From positions 118,100-182,099 of the forward strand of contig WTPW01001262.1 in NCBI GenBank assembly GCA_009809945.1: DNA of 64,000 nt. Reading direction: 5' to 3'. Shown in pieces: positions 56,283-64,000 of this stretch. This stretch comes from Gigaspora margarita (Eukaryota > Glomeromycota > Glomeromycetes > Diversisporales > Gigasporaceae). A program made the translations under genes and the position numbers. The notes below the pieces were generated by a model that saw nothing but the letters and a program-made list of their open reading frames with translations, ran no database searches and had not been told where the DNA came from. Numbering within the stretch: the stretch's first letter is position 1; the number at the start of each line of letters is the position of its first letter.

Positions 56283-57955
56283 TTGTTTTTCATCGACCCA
56301 ATACCAAAGACCTACAAAAAAAGAAAAAAATAAATATGAAAAAATGAAAAAAGGTAAGAAAGAATGAAACTAAAGACTAGTACTTATCTAAGTCCTAGTC
56401 TAGTTTCCAGATTCCAATTCTCTAACACACTTCACATTCATTAGAGATCTATAAATGAAGAAACAATTAGTAAGAAGAAATGAAAAAAGGCAAAAAGAAT
56501 GAATCTAGAGACTGGTACTTATTTAAATCCCAGTTTAGTTCCCGGATCTCAATTCTTTAATACCATTCACATTTACTAGGTGTTGTGATAAATTACAACT
56601 ATGGGAGTTTTGGTCTGAATCCACTCAGTCAGAGTACTCGATTTGCACTGATGTATTGTACTAGGCACTACTACTTTATGCTCAAAAGGAGAGTCCGTTT
56701 ATTACTAAGAATGTTTATGTTATTAATTACTTAACTATGAACTCAACTCGACTCTCCTTTTGAGCATAAGGTAGCAGTACCAGGTACGATACACTAGTGC
56801 AAAGTGAGTGCTCTAACCAAGTGGATTCAGACCAAAACCCCTATAGTTGTGATTCATCACAACAAACAAGGACCTGGGTAAGAGAACAATCCTACTCGCC
56901 AAATATGTCAAAGTCACACTGTGTGAAGGTCCAAAAGAGTTTGTAGTTGTTGAATTAGCTGTGATTAGTGAATTACAGGTGCCCGGTAGTAATTGTGTGT
57001 GAACAACAAGTACATTGTGTAAAGGGAATGTTTAGTTTAAGTAAAACAAAAAAAAAGGACATTGTTAATATAGTGGTGAAGTTCAAGTAATTTGTAACGT
57101 ACAACACAAGCTAAACTTAGTTTTTGCTAATAAAAAAAAAATATAAAAAAAAAATTTTTGATTGAATGTTACCTGAGCAGTGAAAATAAAGAAAATGGAA
57201 GGCAAAAGGTGGTGGATATTGGTAGCTGAATGTATGATCAAGTTAGTCATTGAAGTGGTGAAACATTTAAAGAAACGACAAGTCAAACAGAAATGATATA
57301 GATCTCGTTTGTGTTATATTTGTTGATGTTAAGACCATTTAGCTTGTTCTTGCCTAAACCAAGCAAAGCATGAACATCAAGGGTGTGTTATGGACATACA
57401 TTTCATGAAGATTGTTAATCCCAAAGTTGATAATTATAATATAAAAATCAAGTCAGAAACAATAAAATAAAAAGGATCAGTAATTGGACAGTTAGTGATA
57501 AAGTGATGCAAACAAAAAATGGAGTCATACCTATGAAGTCCATCAGTAAAGGAGTTGAATTGAATAAGTTGAGTTGAGTTGAGTTCATAGTGGCTATGCC
57601 TAGTACGATACACCAGCACTAAAGCGAGTGCTCTAACTAAGTAGAATTGAGTGAAACACCCCATAGTTGTAATTCGTTATGACACTAGGGACCCATGAAA
57701 GAAAAAATAAGTAAGGAATAAAAAAAGAACAAACAAAACTAAAGACTGATACTTATTTAAGTTTAGCCTTGTTTTCAGATCCCAATTCCCCTATACTATT
57801 TCACATTTACCAAAGACCTACAAAAGAAGAAAAAATTAGCAAAAATTAAAAAGTCAAAAAGAACAAAACTAGAAACTGGTACTTATCTAAATCCTAGTCT
57901 AGTTTTGGATCTCTATTCCTCAACACCATTTTACATTTGCTTTGCTAATGTTTTA
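56283..57955. repeat. Two blocks of about 130-bp direct repeats around an inverted repeat
   Basis: The unit contains AAAGACTAGTACTTATCTAA, GTCCTAGTCTAGTTTCCAGA and TTCACATTCATTAGAGATCT. It occurs near 56375 and 56511 (spacing about 135 bp) and again near 57744 and 57874 (about 130 bp). Between the blocks lies an inverted pair (56587-56866), and a third arm of that pair stands at 57595-57690. The whole may be one old composite repeat. No coding capacity was recognised. Confidence 0.5.
56587..56866. repeat. Inverted repeat with arms of about 110 bp
   Basis: TGTTGTGATAAATTACAACT then TGGTCTGAATCCACT on the left faces AGTGGATTCAGACCAAAACC then GTGATTCATCACAACA on the right. Inner parts match through GTGCTCTAACCAAGTG / CACTCAGTCAGAGTACTC and CTCCTTTTGAGCATAA. 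A single arm recurs at 57595-57690, so the arm is a repeat in its own right. Confidence 0.55.
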
Positions 57956-57959
57956 AATT

Positions 57960-58549
57960 TAAGGAAGTATATAATTCAGTTTTTAACAATGTAGAAAATT
58001 AGTGCTAAGCTTTTACAATGCTAGTTACTAGCCTTCAGTCATTCTGAGTTTCAGAAAAAAATCCATATTCAATTAGCTAGAATTTTTATTATTAAAATTT
58101 TTGAAGGTTGGGATGTGTTGGGATGCGATTATATAATAAAATCTATCTAAATCTATATTGTGACAATTTTGGAGATCAATTATCTACTTGTATAACATTG
58201 AGTTGTCCTCTTCCATTTATTTTACTAACCCCTAGATACTATATAACAAGATTTGCATAGTAGAGGTGCAGGTGCAAGGAGTTAAATAATTCACTTTTGC
58301 TCAAATTATTAATTAAACCTTTACTCAAATTATTCTTTTATATAACTTACTAAACCTTTGCTTAATTATTTTTTATATTACTTACTAAACCTTTGCTTAA
58401 ATTATTTTTTATATAACTTATTAAACTTTCTTTAAATTATTTTTTTAAACTTTCATTTAGATTTTTTTCATAACACTTAAACAAATATTACTTAAGTTAT
58501 ATATTAATATGCCTTCAAAAAAAATTTTCAAGCAAACTATTATCAATGC
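57960..58549. other. AT-rich stretch with short direct repeats
   Basis: CTTACTAAACCTTTGCTTAA and variants recur four or five times near 58310-58440. No gene was seen. Confidence 0.35.
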
Positions 58550-58870
58550 TGGGTCTGTATTATTTCACCAAAAATTACTTCACAGACACCCCATTTTACT
58601 AACAAATTATTCACCAACAAGTTCATTTTACTGACAGTTCATTTCACTGAAGCTCATTTTACTAACAGGTTTTTTCTATACAACACACTAACTTTAACCC
58701 TAATTTTACTATAACTCTACCTTAACCTTAATAACAATGGCCAGAATTACTTTGTCAGTGAAATGAGCTTTAGCGAAATGAACTGTCAGTAAAATGAACT
58801 TGTCTGTAGATAATTTGTCAGTGAAATGGGGTGTCTGTAAAGTGATTGTTGGTGAAATGATTGCCACCCA
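58550..58870. mobile_element. MITE, sister of the one in the Gypsy fossil
   Basis: The ends are TGGGTCTGTATTATTTCACC and the complement of TGGGTGGCAATCATTTCACC. Near-identical flanks TCAATGC (58543-58549) and TTAATGC (58871-58877) are the likely duplication. The arms contain GTTCATTTTACTGACAGTTC and CACTGAAGCTCATTTTACT, as at 43253-43571. Confidence 0.65.
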
Positions 58871-59159
58871 TTAATGCTATTATAATTCTGAGGGTTTCTT
58901 TTTCTCTTTTTTCATTCTTTTGGCTGGGTTCTGCCTGGTCATGGTCTATTCACAATACTTCTTTTTGGCTATCTATTATAATTAAGCAAAAGAACAAGAA
59001 CTTGAAAAAAATTATTAGACTTGATTGTTTTTCATGTATAGTAAGATATCAATCCTGTATTAATTCCAATAGTTTGTCAATTTAAAGAATAAAATGATAT
59101 TAGAAGCAGTATCAATTATGCAACATTAAAATAATTTATAACTTTTAAATTATGTTTTG

Positions 59160-59380
59160 GTTGACCCAGCTAAGCCAGATAACTCAGGTTAACTGAATTA
59201 ACCAATTAGAAATTCTGATCCAGTTGCTTGATAATTCAGGTCAACTGAATTAACTGATTAGAAATTCTGTTTGGTTGTTAGATAACTCAGGTCAACTGAG
59301 TTAACCAAAATAATCCCAGTTAACCTAATTAGAATTGGGTAAACTGGCTCAGGTAACTGATTGATGATTTTTTTCTCGGT
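59160..59380. repeat. Self-complementary AACTGAATTAACC tract, copy 2
   Basis: AACTCAGGTTAACTGAATTA then ACCAATTAGAAATTCTG is repeated three times with variation (period about 65 bp). The words are largely palindromic. Confidence 0.5.
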
Positions 59381-60235
59381 TCAAAATACTAAATCCAATT
59401 ACTTTATATATACGCAATTATTACATACTTACTAATAATACTAAATTATTACTATCATACTCATATCTTAATTGCATAACTAATTACTATATACTTACAT
59501 AATTGATTACATACTTACTACTAGGATCTCTTGACCGATTGAATATGTGGCCATAACCAAACCTATCACATTCAATCAGGTAAATAGATTTTGAAACAAA
59601 TAAACTTATACAGAGGGTTCCAAAATTCTGGATCAGAATACATCAGAATACATCAGAATCTTGGTTGGTTGGATCAGAATTGAACAATTTTGCTCTGATC
59701 ATAAAAAATTTTACTAATAAATATATCCATTTATTAAGTAAAAAATGCCCAGCTAATAATTTTGCTATAAAAACTTGCCAACAATTAGGCTAAATATCTA
59801 CCTAGATCTAATGTATCTGACCTGGAAATTTGGAGACAGCCCTATAAAATTAGCTCAATACATATATATCGAGCAGCTATTATCTATAAGTTCGCTAGAG
59901 CAGCTACTTCAAAGTTTACTAATAGTCAACATTACGATAATTGATTAATTAATTGATTGATTGGATGTTACATTGTATTAATAAATTTTGGAAGCCTAAT
60001 TTGAAAATTAGTACATCATGTGATGAATTTTGACTTAGAATAAAATCTGCATTTTATTATATTTTTTATTATAGTAAAAGTAGATTTATTCTAATATATG
60101 ATCATAACAGATTTTACTATTTGACAACTTGGATTTCACCTGAGTATTATAATTATTGATATTTATAGTAAATTTTCATAAAATTTAAATTACATTTATA
60201 TGTTAACTATATTTTATCTAATTATAAAATTACTC
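59381..60235. other. AT-rich stretch with one hAT-like end
   Basis: GAGGGTTCCAAAATTCTGG followed by repeats of ATCAGAATACATCAGAAT (59615-59700) resembles one end of the TAGGGTTCC MITE family, but no second end was found. No gene was seen. Confidence 0.3.
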
Positions 60236-60317
60236 AAAAAGGTGCCGTGGGCACCAATTCTAACCTTGTATATTATTAAAGAATAATACTTTAAAACATT
60301 CAGGAGTTGAAAATATT

Positions 60318-60405
60318 TAGGTTGCCTAAAATATTTTAGGCAACCAAAAATATTTTTGGTGGCTGAAAATATTTTAGGCAACCAAAAATATATATTGTGG
60401 CTGAA
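60318..60405. repeat. Short palindromic repeats of GGTTGCCTAAAATATTTTAGG
   Basis: AGGTTGCCTAAAATATTTTA is followed directly by GGCAACC, and AAATATTTTAGGCAACC recurs about 45 bp later after TTTTTGGTGGCTG. It is a small local palindrome cluster. Confidence 0.5.
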
Positions 60406-60549
60406 GCTAAAAATTTTAAATATTTTAAGGGGATGCCTATTTCCACCATGGTATTTTGCTATTTCCACTATAGTTATACAAAAATTTCTATTTTTAGTAT
60501 TTCTAATCCTAAAACTAATAAGTAAACCTTTTTTGGTTCCTAGTTAAAA

Positions 60550-61127
60550 GTTGTAGAGCTCATTTTTCTGATTCTAATAGTAGTTAAATCATCAAAATCG
60601 GCCTGGTCAAAGATGAGAACATAAGGATCAGCAAATTCACTATTATACAAACTATTTATTTTTCTTTACATACATTTTGAAAGGTTTTTTTATCATAGTG
60701 AAAATTTTTACTAAGAAACTAATAAAACTTGTCTTAAGAAATAGCATTTTTTTGAGCCAAAGAACAACTTTACTTAAAAGCCTAAAGTCAATTGTATTAA
60801 CAAAATTCTGTGCAAATTATGATTTTTCGTTTGATAGCTTTTTTCTAACTTCTTTATATACATTTTGAGAAATTTTTTATTGTAGTGAAAAATTTTACTA
60901 AGAAAATAATATAACACGTTTTAAGAAACTAGCATTTTTTTTTGAGTCAAAGAACAACTTTACTTAAGAACTCAAAGTCAATTGTAATAATAAAATTCTG
61001 CGCAAATCATGATTTTTCATTTGACAGCATTTCTATACTTTGTGTAACATAAATTTGCTGATCCTTATATTTTCTTCTTTGATCCCAAGTATCTTGGGAT
61101 CCACTGGGCCAATTTTAATAATTTAAT
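60550..61127. mobile_element. Inverted-repeat element carrying two 187-bp direct repeats
   Basis: The arms are inverted: ATCATCAAAATCGGCCTGGT then CATAAGGATCAGCAAATT on the left (60590-60640), and AAATTTGCTGATCCTTATAT then CCACTGGGCCAATTTTAAT on the right (61050-61118). The inside is two direct copies of about 187 bp (60670-60856 and 60857-61040) sharing ACTAAGAAA, AAGAACAACTTTACTTAA and AAAGTCAATTGTA. The same arm sequence recurs near 23890-23930. Confidence 0.5.
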
Positions 61128-61576
61128 CAGTGTTGGCATTTGGACTATGTCCAATAAAAATTTCAATTGGACATGAACAAATATGGACATAGACTAATCA
61201 GAATGATGTCCATGTCCATATAAAGTATGGACTATAAAAAGTTTGTATAATAGTTTTAACCAATAAAAATTGTGCACGTGATAATAGTAATTAGCAGTTA
61301 GTACTAAAGGTACAGGCGAATTATCTCAATGATATCCCAATAAAGTTACAACTTAAACTGTAAGGGGAGTGACAAAAATCAGATGATTTTTTAGAGAGGA
61401 AGGGGATAAAAAATGTTGAAATTATATATAGGAACCTGCCCAAATCTATATTAAAAAGGGAGGAGGGGGAGTAGGTCTCTAATAAAAAATAATCAGGTAA
61501 TTAATGACATAATCCTAACTAGCTAAGTTTATATCGTAATATTATTGGAATGATTCGCTGCACCTCTAGTTTTGTT
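61128..61576. mobile_element. One end of a hAT-type element, other end not found
   Basis: CAGTGTTGGCATTTGGACTA at 61128 resembles the tips of the hAT-type MITEs here (CAGTGTTGGCACATG at 20199). It is followed by words of GGACATGAACAAATATGGAC type to about 61240. No matching right end was seen, so the extent beyond that is unknown. The rest of the stretch holds no recognised gene. Confidence 0.3.
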
Positions 61577-61792
61577 GTAAAATAAAATGCATTAATGAGT
61601 TGAATAATTTTGGAATAGATTGGGTAGCAATTTGGTAGTGCAACTAGTAGTCTGCAATATTACGTATGTCATACATACGTACCAGATACTAAGTTAGTAG
61701 TATGTATATACAACGTAATATGTAATATTACAGACTATACTACCCAATTTATTCCAAAATTATTCAACTCATTAACGCATTTTTACTTTATA
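61577..61792. mobile_element. MITE with about 45-bp arms around a TACGTATG palindrome
   Basis: AAAATGCATTAATGAGTTGA then ATAATTTTGGAATAGATTGG on the left faces CCAATTTATTCCAAAATTAT then TCAACTCATTAACGCATTTT on the right. Inner inverted pairs (AGTAGTCTGCAATATTACGT and ACGTAATATGTAATATTACA) continue toward the centre, where GTATGTCATACATAC is itself a palindrome. It is non-coding. Confidence 0.6.
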
Positions 61793-62334
61793 AAAAAAAA
61801 TATATATGTGAAAAAATTTTAATAAATAAATATATAAATCTTAGCTAATACATTTAATTTTTTTGAAACAATTCTTTTTTTTTATATTACTGATAAAGAT
61901 TGTATTAAATTATGAACTTTACTATTTTAATTTTACTCTAGTATGCACATACATGATAAAGCACTGCTATATAGCAACACTGGTTTTGTAAAATCAAGTA
62001 GGTCTTCCAAACAAACTTGAAGGCAATAATACATACAGCTGATATATTTTTTTTCAATAAAATTTCTTAATTGCGATATTTACACATGCAGGTTTTATTT
62101 TGTATTAGCCTTTGTTATAGTACTATACTTTAACGATTAGAATTTTTAATGGCAATTGTTTTGGCTGCAAAACTAAAAAAAATTTTATTTTAGTAAATTC
62201 ATGATGATGACTTTTGTATTTTATGTATGTTTATATTTTACACTTTTATATAAAAATGTAATAAAAAGGCCTATTTGAAATATTTCAATTAAAAATTTCA
62301 TTCTAAGCTTTCTTTACTTATCCTTTGTGTAAAT
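61793..62334. other. Region upstream of the hAT transposase
   Basis: AT-rich, probably the 5' non-coding part of the hAT element to the right. No terminal repeat was identified because the other end lies outside the window. Confidence 0.3.
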
Positions 62335-64000
62335 ATGGGCAAACAACTGAATTATCTTTCAGAGTTTATAATCGTGCTTGAGGAAAAAGCAAATAAAAGT
62401 AGCAAATATTGTGTTTGTAAAAAATGTATATCAGGTTTTTCATATGCGGAGGCAGAAAAAAATAAATTTGTAATAACACAAGACCTTGTTCATCATCATT
62501 TAAAAAATTGTATTTTTTTAAACAAAAGTATAGTGAGTCTGAGCAAAAAGAAATTCTAGAAAAGTCAGATAAATCAGTTTTAGTAGCTAGTAACTGTAAG
62601 TATAATAATTAGTGTAGTTCTAATAAGTTTTATTAAATTGATATATAATTATCAATTTTATTATTGGTTTAGCTATTTAAAAAAATTCTGATAATAATTC
62701 TAAAGCTCCCCATCAAAAAACTTGACAGTTAATGTTAGAAAAAATACAATTGATCACTATTGTCTTCATCTCTTAGATAAGGATCAACAAAAACATCTTA
62801 AACAACTTATACTTAAAGCAACTGTATTATGCAGTTGGGCTTTTTCATGGGTAGAAAATCCAGAAGTAAAGGCACTTTTTGAATTTATTCATTCTTTAAT
62901 TAAATTGCCTTCATGAAAACAACTTAGTGATCAAATTTTGGAAGAATTTACACAAAAAATAACTAAATAGACTAAAGAAATAGCACAAAATAATAAAAAC
63001 AGAGTTATTTTAGCATATGATAGCTGGAAAAATATTAAAAAAGAATCAATTTTTGGAAGTATTTTAGTTACCTCAATAGGCAAGGTTCTTGTTTGGAATG
63101 CAGAAGACATATCAGATAAACGTACCAAATGGCCTGATGTGTAGCGTCAAACTGAAAATATGTTTAGCAATTTAAAAATAGAAAAAATTAAAGTTAATGC
63201 TATCGTAACAGATTGTGCATTGGAATATGAAGCAACTAGGTAATATAAATATATACAATATACTGCAAGTTTTAAATAAATACAGTATTTTTATTATTAA
63301 TTATAATTAAATTTAGAAAACGTTTATGACGATTATATTCTGAAATTGTATTTATTCTGTACTTTGTACACCAATGAATTTGTGTGTTGGAGATATTTTT
63401 AAAAACTCAAATTTATTTTTACTTGTTGCTAAACAAGCTATTTATCTTGTATCCTTTTTTTATCGATCAACTTTTTTTTAGGGCATCTTCATTCTGAGCA
63501 GGCAGCATTATATAAGTCATATTTTTCTTTTGTATCTCCAAATTCTACTCATTGGAATAGCTATTATTTATGCTTTGCAAGTAATATTAAATCTCATGCT
63601 GCACTTAAAAATTTAGCTACAAAAATTGAAGAAGAAAATGATAATAAACTTAAAGATTTTCCTAGAAATATTCTTTTTAATATTTCGAGTAATGAATAAT
63701 AAAAAAATCTTTTGCAGCTAAAGGTTCTTCTTGAGCCATATATAGCATCATTAAATAAGCTTCAACAGGATAAAGGTCATCTTACTGAAGTTCTACATAA
63801 TTTTGAATAGGTGTACCAAGTGATTAAAGATATTCCAGACGAAAAGCTTAAAGATTATTTAATAGTAAAATTAGAAAAATGATGGTCAGCTTGGGAGCAA
63901 CCATTACTACTTCTATCTTTTTTGCTACATCCAGATTACCGTATTACCCAATTTAATCAAAGTATTAATGATCTTTCTTTTGCACATATGGGACGATGGG
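62335..64000 (+). pseudogene. hAT transposase, decayed, runs off right edge
   Basis: The start is taken at ATG 62335. A zinc-finger-like region follows (CVCKKCISGF then HHHLKNC, residues 20-65). After a likely intron (62594-62669, GTAAGTATAA to GGTTTAG) the frame resumes with NLTVNVRKNTIDHYCLHLL, a usual hAT N-terminal stretch. The RNase H-like core shows VILAYDSWKNIKKESIFGS near 63003-63060 and VNAIVTDCALEYEATR near 63195-63240. A second likely intron (GTAATATAAA at 63241 to TTTTTTTTAG at 63480) precedes HSEQAALYKSYFSF and NSTHWNSYY. Stops include TGA 62914, TAG 63808 and TGA 63880, several at plausible Trp positions. The C-terminal dimerisation domain is beyond the window. It is a plain DNA transposon gene, inactive under the standard code. 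Confidence 0.65.

Noticed and set aside
60214-60547. Two short frames on opposite strands
   Set aside because: They are built on the local palindrome cluster GGTTGCCTAAAATATTTTAGG.

Overview
The window is nuclear DNA of a eukaryote, most likely an arbuscular mycorrhizal fungus of the Rhizophagus/Glomeromycotina type. This is an inference. It rests on the very AT-rich sequence, the dense and deeply nested DNA transposons, short GTAAGT...AG introns with TACTAAC-like branch sites, and an F-box protein with NLR-type leucine-rich repeats of the kind greatly expanded in these fungi. Nothing prokaryotic is present: no operons, CRISPR arrays, rRNA genes or clear functional tRNA genes.

Only two host genes are convincing. 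The first (30901-31734, minus, three exons) encodes a small secreted Gly/Ala/Pro-rich, collagen-like protein with a signal peptide and a C-terminal tail of the GPI-anchor type. The second (50437-52338, minus, intronless) encodes a 633-residue F-box protein with about 17 leucine-rich repeats. A possible terminal exon of an unknown gene lies at 52646-52876.

The rest is mostly mobile DNA. 1-2.0 kb: 3' part of a LINE. 2.5-10 kb: small inverted-repeat elements and a decayed hAT transposase (6.7-9.9 kb, minus) with other elements inside it. 10.8-13.1 kb: a long-inverted-repeat element and a MITE. 13.6-22.4 kb: a nest in which a large inverted-repeat element carries an array of splice-site-like cassettes; a Mutator-like element (MULE, 14672-19850, 10-bp target duplication) and a palindromic hAT MITE have landed in that array. 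22.9-29.6 kb: MITEs. About 26-39 kb: a repeat-poorer, CpG-containing island with the collagen-like gene. 37.9-41.8 kb: MITEs inside MITEs and two hairpin-array elements, one split by a 664-base assembly gap. 43.1-44.6 kb: a Ty3/Gypsy fossil. 45.1-47.5 kb: a 2.4-kb array of a dozen hairpins. 47.7-49.6 kb: a hAT MITE and two SINE-like tracts. 53-61.8 kb: old repeats and MITEs. 62.3-64 kb: a second hAT transposase, cut by the window edge.

The most unusual structure is a hairpin unit of about 193 bp, seen at five places and always inside inverted-repeat elements. Each unit is a palindrome, and the spacers between palindromes alternate in orientation, so the arrays are inverted repeats at two scales. 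The second is the 13.6-21.3 kb array, in which every unit looks like a tiny exon plus an intron end. Six hAT-type MITEs were placed by 8-bp target duplications (five exact), and several are filled with self-complementary simple sequence.
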